This document shows, piece after piece, positions 36,214 through 44,773 of a stretch of 64,000 nucleotides of DNA. The notes beneath the pieces are model-generated. The model worked only from the letters and a program-made list of their open reading frames with translations, was not told where the DNA came from and made no database searches. The DNA comes from Terriglobia bacterium (GTDB lineage: Bacteria; Acidobacteriota; Terriglobia; Terriglobales; Acidobacteriaceae), in NCBI GenBank assembly GCA_020072585.1, contig JAIQGL010000018.1, positions 142,376-206,375 on the forward strand. Direction: 5' to 3'. Position 1 is the first letter of the stretch, and the number at the start of each line of letters is the position of its first letter. The translations under genes and the position numbers were made by a program.

Positions 36214-37440
36214 CTATTTGGAGATCAAGGAATGCTGATCCAATCCGTCCAGTTCCGGACCGGAATGCCCATAGGAGGACAGTTGCCTGCAATCGCCGAT
36301 TCTCTGTGCTGCTGATTTGGCACCGTCTTCAGACTGGATGATGGCAGCCACCGTTTGCGCTCGCTCCTGATAACGCTCATATAGATCGAAGGTGTGACAG
36401 ATTGCAGTAGAAAGCCGTTCGACCGATAACTCCCGCTGGGGAATCACTGCAGAAGTAGTGCCGTGTTGCATGGTCAGGGCGCCCCAAGCCGGCTGGTCAA
36501 TCATCCAGGGAACCACGATGGAGGGCACTCCTGCACGCAGGCACGCCGCAGTGGTTCCAACTCCGCCATGGTGAATAATCAAGCTGGCCTGATTGAAGAG
36601 CCAGCCATGGGGAGCGTGGCCAATCATTTTGATGAATGGCGGTAGCGATTTTGCATCCAGTCCCAGTGACCTCCATCCTCTCTGGATGATGGTGCGCTTC
36701 CCTGCTGACTCAAGAGCTGCAATCAGTAATTTCGTGGTTGCGGCGGGATCTTTCGGAACCATGCTTCCGAAAGTCATGATAATCGGTTTTTCGCCGGCCG
36801 CAAGAAATTCAGCGAGCGGGCGGGACGGAGAAAACGGCGTATCTTTGCAGAAAAAGAAGCCGGGAGCCTGGTGCGGGCTGAAGCCCGTCAATGCGGGGCT
36901 GATTGCGTACAGTGCCATGAATCGGGAATGCGAATCTTCTCCAAACGGATCATCCAAAGCCTGGAAGCCAAGCTGACATCGGCAGCGATTGATGGCCTCA
37001 CCCGCCTGTTCTTTCGTCGCCTGGTCTTCTTCGCCAAAGTGCGCAAGACGGACAGTGATGAAGGGAATCCCAAGAGTCTCCTGCACCATGTGGGCGGCAA
37101 AGCTGTAGCAGGATGCCACCAACACATCCGCTTCCTCACACACATTGCTTAAATCGCGAAACATGGCCGGAACAGCGAAAGAGAAGCCTTCAAAGAATAT
37201 GCTCCACTGCCGCGTGGGATCAGGCTCATTGACCATTTTCATGGAGAGTTGGCTGGCCCACTCGTTCTCCCAGAATGGCCCGACAGGCGCAAAGTCAATG
37301 CCAGTACCTTCGGCCATCGGCTGAAAATTAGGAGGTGCAGCAAGGATGACTGAGTGCCCCAGTTCTTTCAACTCTTGTCCCAACGCCAGAAATGGCATCA
37401 CGTCACCCGTGGACCCGACACTATTCAGCACAATGCGCAT
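36214..37440 (-). CDS. Glycosyltransferase, GT1 / MGT family
   Basis: 408 residues with the two-domain GT-B fold. The N-terminal acceptor part begins IVLNSVGSTGDVMPFLALGQELKELGHSV. The nucleotide-sugar signature is HHGGVGTTAACLRAGVPSIVVPWMIDQPAWGAL (about 290-322). It resembles macrolide and glycolipid glycosyltransferases that use UDP- or dTDP-sugars. No sugar-biosynthesis genes are in the window, so a common cellular sugar donor is likely. It lies between the type II thioesterase and mbtH-like genes in the second operon, suggesting that the product or a lipid part is glycosylated. Confidence 0.82.
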   Translation of the reverse strand: MRIVLNSVGSTGDVMPFLALGQELKELGHSVILAAPPNFQPMAEGTGIDFAPVGPFWENEWASQLSMKMVNEPDPTRQWSIFFEGFSFAVPAMFRDLSNVCEEADVLVASCYSFAAHMVQETLGIPFITVRLAHFGEEDQATKEQAGEAINRCRCQLGFQALDDPFGEDSHSRFMALYAISPALTGFSPHQAPGFFFCKDTPFSPSRPLAEFLAAGEKPIIMTFGSMVPKDPAATTKLLIAALESAGKRTIIQRGWRSLGLDAKSLPPFIKMIGHAPHGWLFNQASLIIHHGGVGTTAACLRAGVPSIVVPWMIDQPAWGALTMQHGTTSAVIPQRELSVERLSTAICHTFDLYERYQERAQTVAAIIQSEDGAKSAAQRIGDCRQLSSYGHSGPELDGLDQHSLISK

Positions 37441-37536
37441 CGCAATCTCCCTTCACCTCAAAATCGAGCGGCAAAACGGGTGATTTCCAGGTGTTCTTTT
37501 TTGAAAAGCCATTTTGGGATGGCAGTTTGATTGGCC

Positions 37537-38430
37537 TTAGTCGCCACTGCTGTACACCGGCTCGGCTTCTCTGGTCCTTGTCTCTGTGGTCGCGGGGGTG
37601 AATATGGGTTCAAATGCCACCGGCATTGAGACCCTGCCCAGCGATTTCAAGATACTGGCCACAACAAGGTGCGCACTCTGCTGGATAAAGAAATGGTCCC
37701 CTTCAAGAAGCCGTACTGTACAACTGCTGCGCGTATGGCGCTGCCATTCATGCAGGCGTTCAGACGGCGTGGTCACATCTCCAATACCGCCAAAAACAGT
37801 GATGGGATGTTGCAATGGTGTTCCAGGGGTGAATTGATAGGTCTCAGACAAGCGAAGGTCCGCACGCAGAAGAGGAATAAACATTTCCAGAAGACTGCTG
37901 TCGCCCAGGACTTCTGAAGGAGTTCCATTCAGGGTCCGCAATGCCTCTACAAACTCTTTATCGGGAAGACTATGGATATGGTATCCACCCCAGAGATGGG
38001 GAGCACGCATTCCGGAAGCAAAAAGACGAAGCGGGGCCTTGCGTCCACTGGCCCTCAGAGCACGTGATAATTCAAACGAAATCAAAGCGCCCATGCTGTG
38101 TCCAAACAAAGCAAAAGGCTTGTCCAGCAGCGGATCAAGTACCGGGAGCAAGCGCTCAATCATGGTGCTCATGTCTTTAATCAATGGGCTCCGTGAATTG
38201 AAGCCACGGCCAGGAAGCTCAATCGCCACCACTTCCACTTCCGGCCCACACCAGTCGTGCCATTCACGAAATATGCGCGCGTTTCCGCCAGCATAGGGAA
38301 AACAGAACAGGCGTACCTTAGGTGAGGAGTGAGATGCCCGGCGAAACCAGCGCTCTGCCGCGGGCTTCTGCGTTATTGCATTCTCAATGTCGCACACATC
38401 ACTGCTACAGGCATTTGCATTTGAGTTCAT
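37537..38430 (-). CDS. Type II thioesterase (first copy)
   Basis: About 297 residues of alpha/beta hydrolase. The body begins LFCFPYAGGNARIF, the nucleophile is in GHSMGALISFEL, and the catalytic His is in GDHFFIQ. Such enzymes clear wrongly loaded carrier proteins of NRPS/PKS lines. The ATG at 38430 (MNSNANACSS) is chosen because AAGGAGAG lies eight bases upstream and homology starts about 45 residues later; the frame opens at 38763. It is the first gene of the second minus-strand operon. Confidence 0.82.
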   Translation of the reverse strand: MNSNANACSSDVCDIENAITQKPAAERWFRRASHSSPKVRLFCFPYAGGNARIFREWHDWCGPEVEVVAIELPGRGFNSRSPLIKDMSTMIERLLPVLDPLLDKPFALFGHSMGALISFELSRALRASGRKAPLRLFASGMRAPHLWGGYHIHSLPDKEFVEALRTLNGTPSEVLGDSSLLEMFIPLLRADLRLSETYQFTPGTPLQHPITVFGGIGDVTTPSERLHEWQRHTRSSCTVRLLEGDHFFIQQSAHLVVASILKSLGRVSMPVAFEPIFTPATTETRTREAEPVYSSGD

Positions 38431-38504
38431 GGAAGCATCTCTCCTTGGCTTACTGATGGCACCGCTTCTGCCAGCGCGGATGCATCTTTCCCGCTGCTGA
38501 CTGA

Positions 38505-38520
38505 AGCAGTCATACTGCCA
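38505..38520 (-). promoter_or_regulatory. Candidate sigma-54 promoter of the thioesterase-to-kinase operon
   Basis: The minus-strand 16-mer TGGCAGTATGACTGCT matches TGGCACG-N4-TTGCW at nine of twelve fixed positions with exact spacing, 75 bp upstream of the ATG at 38430. A weaker 12-spaced element, TGGCAGAAGCGGTGCC, lies at 38458-38473. The divergent region 38431-38935 otherwise shows no gene. Confidence 0.45.
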
Positions 38521-38828
38521 AACCAGCTTCGTGCGGGTGCACGCTCGCTGAGCATTCCAGAAAATCTCCTTTTGTGACGTATTGCATAAGGATATGGTGC
38601 GTTCATGTGCGTTGTGAGCTGCAAAGAGCATGTTGCGGAAACTCTGAGTCAATTCTGGCGGATCGCGCATTATGACCCAATAAGGAACCAACTCTGGCAG
38701 CCAGATCTCCAACCGGTGTCCCAATTTTGGTTCGCTTTCCTCGCATGAATCTTGTTTTTCCACTCACGGTTTACCCGTTTTCCTGCTATTTGGAGCATTC
38801 GCGTCCAGCAATCCTGTGCAAATGCGTT

Positions 38829-38844
38829 TGGCACCCGGTTTGCG
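38829..38844 (+). promoter_or_regulatory. Candidate sigma-54 promoter of the lipid / NRPS3 operon
   Basis: TGGCACCCGGTTTGCG matches TGGCACG-N4-TTGCW at ten of twelve fixed positions, including the full TGGCAC and TTGC blocks with exact spacing. It lies 92 bp upstream of the dehydratase start at 38936. No TGTCCA-type dyad is seen upstream. Confidence 0.62.
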
Positions 38845-38935
38845 ATTGCAAAGGGTGCAAGACCGGTTGGGTAAGCAAAGGTCTTGATGATTTTTCAGGG
38901 CGGCAATTTAAAAGAACTAATAAGAGGTGGGCACC

Positions 38936-39418
38936 GTGCGATGGTTTTTGATCGACCGACTGGAAGAATGCGAAGCCGGAAAGCGCGCTGTAGCTATTAA
39001 AGCTTTTTCACGTGCGGACCTTATCTTCATGGACCACTTCCCCGGACATGAGATTGTCCCAGGAGTGCTGGAGATCGAGATGATCGCGCAAACAGTGACA
39101 ACTTGTGTACGGCTGTTGCGGCCAAAAACATTTGCAGTTCTCAGCAAGGTGGAGTCGGCCAGGTTCATGAAACCGATTGTGCCTGGCGACCAATGCAGAG
39201 TTACGGCCCAGATACTGAGGATGCGCCCGCACTACATTCAAGCCACGGGATACATCGAAGTGGCCGGTGTGAGAGTGGGAGAAGCGCAGTTCGTTGCCGC
39301 TATCGTTCCCGGAGTCGAGGTCGACAGCAGGGACCCGTTGATTGAGGACTGGATACGACGCCAAGGAGGCTCTTGTGAGCAGGATTCAGTGGAAGCAAGC
39401 GTTGCGGCCTTCGCCTAG
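38936..39418 (+). CDS. FabZ-like 3-hydroxyacyl-ACP dehydratase
   Basis: About 160 residues of hot-dog fold. The catalytic region reads MDHFPGHEIVPGVLEIEMIAQ, keeping the His and Glu of FabZ but with a shorter loop than the usual HFPGHFPGRPIMPGVL. It would remove water from a 3-hydroxyacyl-ACP, or, with the changed loop, perform a related step on the cluster's chain. The GTG at 38936 has AGAGGTGG upstream and is preferred to the GTG at 38927. It overlaps the next gene by 44 bp and heads the third operon. Confidence 0.78.
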   Translation: MRWFLIDRLEECEAGKRAVAIKAFSRADLIFMDHFPGHEIVPGVLEIEMIAQTVTTCVRLLRPKTFAVLSKVESARFMKPIVPGDQCRVTAQILRMRPHYIQATGYIEVAGVRVGEAQFVAAIVPGVEVDSRDPLIEDWIRRQGGSCEQDSVEASVAAFA

Positions 39419-40214
39419 TGCTACGCCGCAGCACTACACTTACGATCTCTACGACAATTTTGATTTTCGAATTCCGCGAACATGCGCATTGCCCCAGACG
39501 GATGAGCAGATCGTTGAGTTACCGGAACCACGGAGCTTTCGGTCTCTCAACCGGGCGGGGCTGATGCTGGCGTCCGTGGGACTGCAAACCAAAGACGCAG
39601 TGGCCGAGTATCTGGCCGAAGATCCTTTCAGCGTTGGATTGTATTGCGCCATGCAGGACGGGCCGGACGATTACAAGTCCGCCAAACAGATGGCCCACAC
39701 ACCGCCTGAGGATTTCGCCCGACAGTACAAGTTTTTGCGCTCGTCAAAGCAGTTCCTGCGTGAAGTGGGCAGCGTGCAGGCAAGTTTCCTGAGCATCTTC
39801 CTGGGCACGATGGGCCCCCTGTATGGGTTTACGCACTCTCGCTGGGCCGGTCTTCACGCCCTGGAACAGGCCGAATGCGACCTGCACAATGGCGTTGTCA
39901 AAGCGGCGATTGTAGGCAGTGCGTTCAGCCTGGAGGATCCGCTGCTCACGATGCGGATACGCAGAAGCATTCCTGACACTTCGATTTTGTGTGAAGGCGC
40001 GGCAGCGCTGGTTCTGACCGCAAGTGAAGAGTACACCGACTGGCGCAGCGCCATGCCGGAAAGCGGGGAGTGCTTTTATGGCACTGCTCATGACTTAGTT
40101 CTGCTTGCCACTGGTAGTGAACAATATGAACAAAACTTTGAGCGATCAGGAGCTGTTGTTGGATCTGGAGACGGCGATCTGCAATGTGTTGCGAGTGAGC
40201 GGTCCGGGGATTAA
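39375..40214 (+). CDS. Short ketosynthase-like protein without an active-site Cys
   Basis: About 279 residues resembling only the N-terminal half of a beta-ketoacyl synthase: FRSLNRAGLMLASVGL, then a buried region FLGTMGPLYGFTHSRWAGLHALEQAECDLHNGVVKAAIVGS, then EGAAALVL. The nucleophile position carries no Cys, and the C-terminal half with both His motifs is missing. AAGGAGG five bases before the GTG at 39375 makes it a real gene. It overlaps the dehydratase by 44 bp and runs 89 bp into the ACP gene. It may be a scaffold or initiation partner of the KS, as seen in some aryl-polyene-like systems, or a decayed paralogue. Confidence 0.65.
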   Translation: MSRIQWKQALRPSPSATPQHYTYDLYDNFDFRIPRTCALPQTDEQIVELPEPRSFRSLNRAGLMLASVGLQTKDAVAEYLAEDPFSVGLYCAMQDGPDDYKSAKQMAHTPPEDFARQYKFLRSSKQFLREVGSVQASFLSIFLGTMGPLYGFTHSRWAGLHALEQAECDLHNGVVKAAIVGSAFSLEDPLLTMRIRRSIPDTSILCEGAAALVLTASEEYTDWRSAMPESGECFYGTAHDLVLLATGSEQYEQNFERSGAVVGSGDGDLQCVASERSGD

Positions 40215-40443
40215 CCCAAACACAAGGTTGATCGGCGATCTGGGCGCAGGTTCGATCGAGTTTTTCGATCTGAGCTGCGACCTGAAAAAAATCGCCGGCG
40301 CCGAGGTTGATTTCACCAAACTGTTCCGGCAAAAGTACGCACATTCAGATGGCGCTCCACTCGACGTTACCTTGCAAGAGGTCGTGGACTATCTTAAGGC
40401 GCAAGCCGGGCTGCAGGAGCCACTCACGATCGTAATCCAGTAG
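40126..40443 (+). CDS. Acyl carrier protein (second copy)
   Basis: About 105 residues. The phosphopantetheine Ser is in IGDLGAGSIEFFDLS, where the usual D-S-L reads G-S-I. It aligns along its length with the ACP at 22282-22599 (DQELLLDLETAICNVLRVSG against NQELYSEVEKVICNVFRLSG). The ATG at 40126 is chosen by that alignment; no strong ribosome site is visible, so translation may be coupled to the overlapping upstream gene. A ketosynthase gene follows, as in the minus-strand pair. Confidence 0.82.
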   Translation: MNKTLSDQELLLDLETAICNVLRVSGPGINPNTRLIGDLGAGSIEFFDLSCDLKKIAGAEVDFTKLFRQKYAHSDGAPLDVTLQEVVDYLKAQAGLQEPLTIVIQ

Positions 40444-40477
40444 TCAGACATTTTGAAGCGAACAAATGAGGTTTGCT

Positions 40478-41722
40478 ATGCACCAAGTCGTAATAACAGG
40501 CGTAGGCATCGTATCATCGCTCGGCACCGGCGTATCAGAGTTCGGACAACGAATGTTTGCCGGCGGGTCCGGCGTAACAGAGATCCGAGGTACGCGCGTG
40601 GCTGACAACTTTCCCGTGCCAGTCGGCGGCCCGGTTGCTCGTGCTCCGCTACCACAGCCGGAAGTCCTTAAGTACCGTGCTCCGGAAGACACGCCGCATT
40701 TTTGGCGGCTGGCTGGACTCGCTACCGAAGAAGCTGTGCAGTATCTGCCAGAAGGATTACCGGTGGACGGCATCGTTTATGGCGGGCACGGCTCCATTGC
40801 TTTCAGCATCACCACCGGCTCTTTCCGTACATTCGAGCCGAATATATTCGATTGGGACGCATTCCAGCCCGAGAGCCCGCTGACCTTAATGCGGGAGATT
40901 GCCGAGCGTCGCGGCCATGGTCCGATTGACGAGCGCAACATCGTCAGTCTGAACAACGCCTGCGTTACCAGCAACCAGGCGATCGGCGTCGCTTTTCAAC
41001 GCGTCCGGTCAGGACAGATGAACCGGGTGCTTACCGGAGCGGTCTACGGCCGCTGGGCTGACAGCGAGCTCATGAACTTTCACATGCTGGGCACGCTCAC
41101 CACCGCACCAGGCCCGGCAGCCGAGGCGAGCCGGCCATTCTCCAAGGACCGTTCAGGCTTTGTGCTTGGTGAAGGAGCAGCCACTCTTGTTCTGGAAACC
41201 CGCGAATCAGCGGAAGCGCGCGGAGCAAAAATTCTGGGCGTGATCTCCGGCTACTCCAGCACCTCTGACGCGTACCGCGTCACCGATGGACGTCCGGATG
41301 GTAAAGCCGCCGCGAAGGCCATGACCAATGCTCTTGCAGATGCCGGCCTTGCCGCGGAACAAATCAGCGCCATCAGCGCACATGGAACTTCCACGTCAAT
41401 GAATGACCGGGTAGAAACCATGGCCATCAAGCAGGCGCTTGGTGACACAGCCTACAAAGTGCCGGCCATATCACTCAAATCGCAGGTCGGCCACTCTGTC
41501 ATCGCGGCCGGCGCGCTGGAATCAGTAGCTTGCGTGCTCATGCTGAGAGAACAAAAGCTGGCGCCCACAATTAACTACCGTGAGTTCGATCCGGATTGTG
41601 ACTTGGATTACGTGCCAAACCAGTCCCGACCGGCAGTGGTGGAAAGAATTCTGAGCAATAACTTTGGATTCGGGGGACAAAACGCCAGCGTGATTTTTGA
41701 ACGAGCGCCGCAGCAGGTCTGA
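40478..41722 (+). CDS. FabF-type beta-ketoacyl-ACP synthase (active copy)
   Basis: 414 residues starting VVITGVGIVSSLG. The nucleophile is C162 in NNACVTSNQA; the His motifs are SAHGTSTSMND and GHSVIAAGALESV; EGAATLVL and NNFGFGGQNASV are present. It should carry out decarboxylative condensation on ACP. It is strongly similar over its length to the Cys-less paralogue at 20924-22195, so the two may act as a KS / chain-length-factor pair. The ATG at 40478 matches the paralogue start; an ATG at 40466 is possible. Confidence 0.88.
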   Translation: MHQVVITGVGIVSSLGTGVSEFGQRMFAGGSGVTEIRGTRVADNFPVPVGGPVARAPLPQPEVLKYRAPEDTPHFWRLAGLATEEAVQYLPEGLPVDGIVYGGHGSIAFSITTGSFRTFEPNIFDWDAFQPESPLTLMREIAERRGHGPIDERNIVSLNNACVTSNQAIGVAFQRVRSGQMNRVLTGAVYGRWADSELMNFHMLGTLTTAPGPAAEASRPFSKDRSGFVLGEGAATLVLETRESAEARGAKILGVISGYSSTSDAYRVTDGRPDGKAAAKAMTNALADAGLAAEQISAISAHGTSTSMNDRVETMAIKQALGDTAYKVPAISLKSQVGHSVIAAGALESVACVLMLREQKLAPTINYREFDPDCDLDYVPNQSRPAVVERILSNNFGFGGQNASVIFERAPQQV

Positions 41723-41758
41723 AGCCTGCCGGTATCACCGAATGGGCGGAATAACACC

Positions 41759-42523
41759 ATGACAAACGATTCAACAACAACTGCGAAAGTGGCCCTTATT
41801 ACCGGGGGCACAAGGGGTATTGGAAAGGCCACCAGCATTGCCTTGGCACGCGAGGGGTACAGAGTGTACGCGGTCTATGTGCGCAATCGCCAGGCAGCGC
41901 AGGCATTAGGGCAATATGCGGAACAAAATGGCCTGGACATCCGATGCCTGCGCGCCGATCTGACGGACGAGGATGGCCGCGCGTCTTGTGTTAAGGCAAT
42001 CCGGTCAGAGACGGACCGAATTGACGTGGTTGTTCATTGTGCCGCGAGCGGAGTGCACCGTGAAACGACCAAAATCACCATGAAGCAGATGATGTGGACT
42101 TTTGACATCAATGTCTTTTCTTTCCACTCATTGCTAGGGGAGCTGCTGCCATTGATCCCAGCCGGAGGCAGAATCATCGGGCTCTCTTCCTTTGGGGCAA
42201 CACACGTTTTCTCTTCATTCTATGGCGCCGTGGGATCGAGCAAGGGAGCTCTGGAATCGCTATTCCGGCACTATGCCCGTGAGCTGGCGCCGCGTGGCAT
42301 CGCCGTCAACATTGTCTGTCCGGGCATGGTCGTAACGGACGCTATTGATGCATTTCCCGATCGAGACGACCAGATGCAGAGCGCAATCGAGATCACTCCA
42401 ACGGGCAAACTGGCCACTCCTGACGACGTCGCCGGCGTGGTGCTCTTTTTCGCCTCCAGTATTGCAGCAGGAGCAATCATCGGACAAACCATCAACGTGG
42501 ACGGCGGAAGATCGCTCTACTAA
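41759..42523 (+). CDS. FabL-like SDR-type enoyl-ACP reductase
   Basis: 254 residues of short-chain dehydrogenase fold, with NADPH loop ITGGTRGIGKATSIALA. The catalytic pair is Y155 and K162 in YGAVGSSK, that is Y-x6-K, the spacing of enoyl reductases rather than the Y-x3-K of ketoreductases. CAASGV, AFPDRDD and GQTINVDGGRSL closely follow my memory of Bacillus subtilis FabL. It would reduce the enoyl-ACP after the dehydratase, so the chain is probably saturated in at least some cycles. It lies 36 bp after the ketosynthase gene. Confidence 0.78.
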   Translation: MTNDSTTTAKVALITGGTRGIGKATSIALAREGYRVYAVYVRNRQAAQALGQYAEQNGLDIRCLRADLTDEDGRASCVKAIRSETDRIDVVVHCAASGVHRETTKITMKQMMWTFDINVFSFHSLLGELLPLIPAGGRIIGLSSFGATHVFSSFYGAVGSSKGALESLFRHYARELAPRGIAVNIVCPGMVVTDAIDAFPDRDDQMQSAIEITPTGKLATPDDVAGVVLFFASSIAAGAIIGQTINVDGGRSLY

Positions 42524-42622
42524 GAGCGGGCTGCTGTAGCAACAATCGGTGGCGGGACGTTGCAATTTGTCTACACCACATAAATTGACAATCAGGACAC
42601 AGAAAGCCAGATGGGGTAAGCC

Positions 42623-43666
42623 GTGAGAGCAGCGATAACGTCAATCAGCCATTACGTTCCACCGGACATCTTGGACAACCAATTCTTTGAATCAAACCTG
42701 GACACCAGCGACCAATGGATCCGGTCACGCACGGGAATTGTGGAACGCAGGATTGCCCGCACAGGCGGAACGTCTGACCTCATCATTCCGGCGGCCCAAC
42801 AATGCCTGAACAAACGGGGGATTGCCGCCAGCGAAGTTGACTGCATCCTTGTGGCCACGGTGACTCCGGACTATGTTTTCCCTTCAACTGCATCACTGGT
42901 ACAGGCCGGCATTGCGGCCCGCAATGCCTGGGGCTTTGATCTTTCCGCCGCGTGCTGTGGTTTTATCGTGGCGCTGATCGTGGCGACCCGCTTTGTGGAA
43001 AGCGGCGCGGCGCAGAGGGTACTGGTCTGCGGCGCCGACAAGATGACCTCCATTGCGAATTACCAGGACCGCACCTCTGCTGTGCTCTTTGGGGATGGTG
43101 CGGGAGTGGCCCTGGTTGAGCAATCTGACGACGAATCTGTCGGGATAATCGACCATCTCGCTCATATGGACGGGCGGCATGCGAAAGAACTCTATATGCC
43201 CGCCGGCGGAAGCGTACGTCCCGCGTCCCTTGAGACTGTGAATAATCGCCAGCACTATCTCGTCCAGGACGGCTCGACGGTATTCAAAGCTGCAAGTAAA
43301 GATATTGTCGATATCACGCAAGAGCTGCTGGAACGCAACGGGATGTCCACGGATGACATTCGCTGGTTTGTTCCGCACCAGGCGAACCGCCGGATTATCG
43401 ATGCTGTGGGCGAACGGCTAGGCCTTGATTCTGAGCGCGTGATGTGCAACATCCAACGCTATGGCAACACCTCATCGGCAACAATTCCGTTGTGCCTCTC
43501 TGAATGGATGGAAAAAGGAGCGTTACACAGAGGAGATAACGTTGTGCTCAGCAGTTTCGGCGCCGGTTTCACTTCGGCCTCGCTATATATGCGCTGGGCA
43601 ATTGCTCCCGATCTTCCGGCTGAAGAAACGGAAGATTCTCTCATATATGCCGAGGCCGCGGATTAA
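42623..43666 (+). CDS. KAS III (FabH-like) ketosynthase
   Basis: 347 residues. C111 lies in LSAACCGFIV, His in FVPHQANRRIID and Asn in YGNTSSATIPLCLSEW, the complete Cys-His-Asn triad of FabH. FabH condenses an acyl-CoA with malonyl-ACP to start chains, so it probably sets the starter unit of the cluster's acyl chain. The GTG start follows GGGGT by about six bases. The 99-bp gap before it holds TGGCGGGACGTTGC, whose -24/-12 spacing is one base short, so I do not call a promoter. Confidence 0.88.
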   Translation: MRAAITSISHYVPPDILDNQFFESNLDTSDQWIRSRTGIVERRIARTGGTSDLIIPAAQQCLNKRGIAASEVDCILVATVTPDYVFPSTASLVQAGIAARNAWGFDLSAACCGFIVALIVATRFVESGAAQRVLVCGADKMTSIANYQDRTSAVLFGDGAGVALVEQSDDESVGIIDHLAHMDGRHAKELYMPAGGSVRPASLETVNNRQHYLVQDGSTVFKAASKDIVDITQELLERNGMSTDDIRWFVPHQANRRIIDAVGERLGLDSERVMCNIQRYGNTSSATIPLCLSEWMEKGALHRGDNVVLSSFGAGFTSASLYMRWAIAPDLPAEETEDSLIYAEAAD

Positions 43667-43715
43667 GCCTCTTTATAAACAATGCACCAAGATCGATTTC
43701 AGCCAGGAAAGTCCA

Positions 43716-44531
43716 ATGCCGACACTTACACATACCGTTAAGACACCGCGGGAGCTTTACCAGATCGCCAAACACCTGGGCACATGGGACCCGGCCGATA
43801 TGTCTCTGGAGCAGGACCGGGCTGACTTTAATACTCTCAACAGCGGAGAGAAGGAGCAGATCACCAAGATCTGCGCGTTGTTTTATGAAGGAGAGGTCAG
43901 CGTTGCAGATACCCTGGCCTGGTTCATGCTCGCCATGCCAGAGCAGGACCGGCGCATGTATCTCTCGACCCACGTTTTTGAAGAGGTAAAGCACGCCGAG
44001 TTTTTTGAACGATATTTCAAAGAAGTACTGGGAGAGATGGATACCGCGTCGTATGTGGTAGCTGAGTCCAAAAATATGCTGATAGATGGGCTACAGGAAC
44101 GCGGAGAAGCCATGGGGCGGGCCCTTATCAACCGCAATCAGGAAGAGCTGGATCGTGCACTCACGTTGTTCGCGGCTCACTATATGGGCATTGTTGAAGG
44201 CGTGATGGCGCAAACGGCGTATGACTATGTTGGGGAAATGCTTACCACCGTCAAGATGTTTCCAAAACTGCAGGAAGCAATACGGCTGATCCGCTCTGAC
44301 GAAGGACGGCACATCATTCATGGCATGGATTACCTGCGGAAACAAATCGCCGAGCATCCAGAGCACAAAGCGCCGGTCAAAGAGCTGTTCCTCGATAACA
44401 TCAAGAGCATGACCCTTTGGACGCAGTGGGTCTTCGTTCCCAATCCGTTTGGCCTGAATCAGGACCGCATGATGACATTGGGATATAATCTGCACCGCCA
44501 AAGAATGCGCGACATCGGCTTGATTCAATAA
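43716..44531 (+). CDS. Diiron R2-like (ferritin-fold) oxidase
   Basis: About 271 residues. The metal ligands of the ribonucleotide-reductase R2 fold are all visible: Glu in FYEGEVSVAD, E-x2-H in FEEVKHAEFF, Glu in GIVEGVMAQ and E-x2-H in RSDEGRHIIHG. It is shorter than class I R2 and no RNR large subunit is nearby, so it resembles R2-like ligand-binding oxidases, which bind long-chain fatty acid in a hydrophobic pocket. In an acyl-chain operon it could hydroxylate, desaturate or otherwise oxidise the chain. The ATG at 43716 (MPTLTHTVKTPRELY) is preferred; the frame opens inside the KAS III gene. Confidence 0.8.
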   Translation: MPTLTHTVKTPRELYQIAKHLGTWDPADMSLEQDRADFNTLNSGEKEQITKICALFYEGEVSVADTLAWFMLAMPEQDRRMYLSTHVFEEVKHAEFFERYFKEVLGEMDTASYVVAESKNMLIDGLQERGEAMGRALINRNQEELDRALTLFAAHYMGIVEGVMAQTAYDYVGEMLTTVKMFPKLQEAIRLIRSDEGRHIIHGMDYLRKQIAEHPEHKAPVKELFLDNIKSMTLWTQWVFVPNPFGLNQDRMMTLGYNLHRQRMRDIGLIQ

Positions 44532-44773
44532 AACATCGATCCGATTCGCCACAGATTCCGGCTCCTTCTTGTTTCCCCTCCGCGATGGCATTCGTCGTCA
44601 ATTCTTACTTGCTTTCAAATGCAAACCTACAGGGTTCCAAAAATGGTTTTCCTTTCCGCCTGCTCAAACCCAGAAATGGTGCTCCGGCCCGGCGCCTGGC
44701 CACACACAGTTTTCTAAGTGCCGTAATTATTGCGTGTTTGCCGTTGCGGCAGCCTATGGTGCAAAAACCTTCA

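Noticed and set aside
42550..42564. TGGCGGGACGTTGCA before the KAS III gene as a sigma-54 promoter
   Set aside because: GG-to-GC spacing is 11 instead of 12 bases, which normally abolishes sigma-54 recognition.
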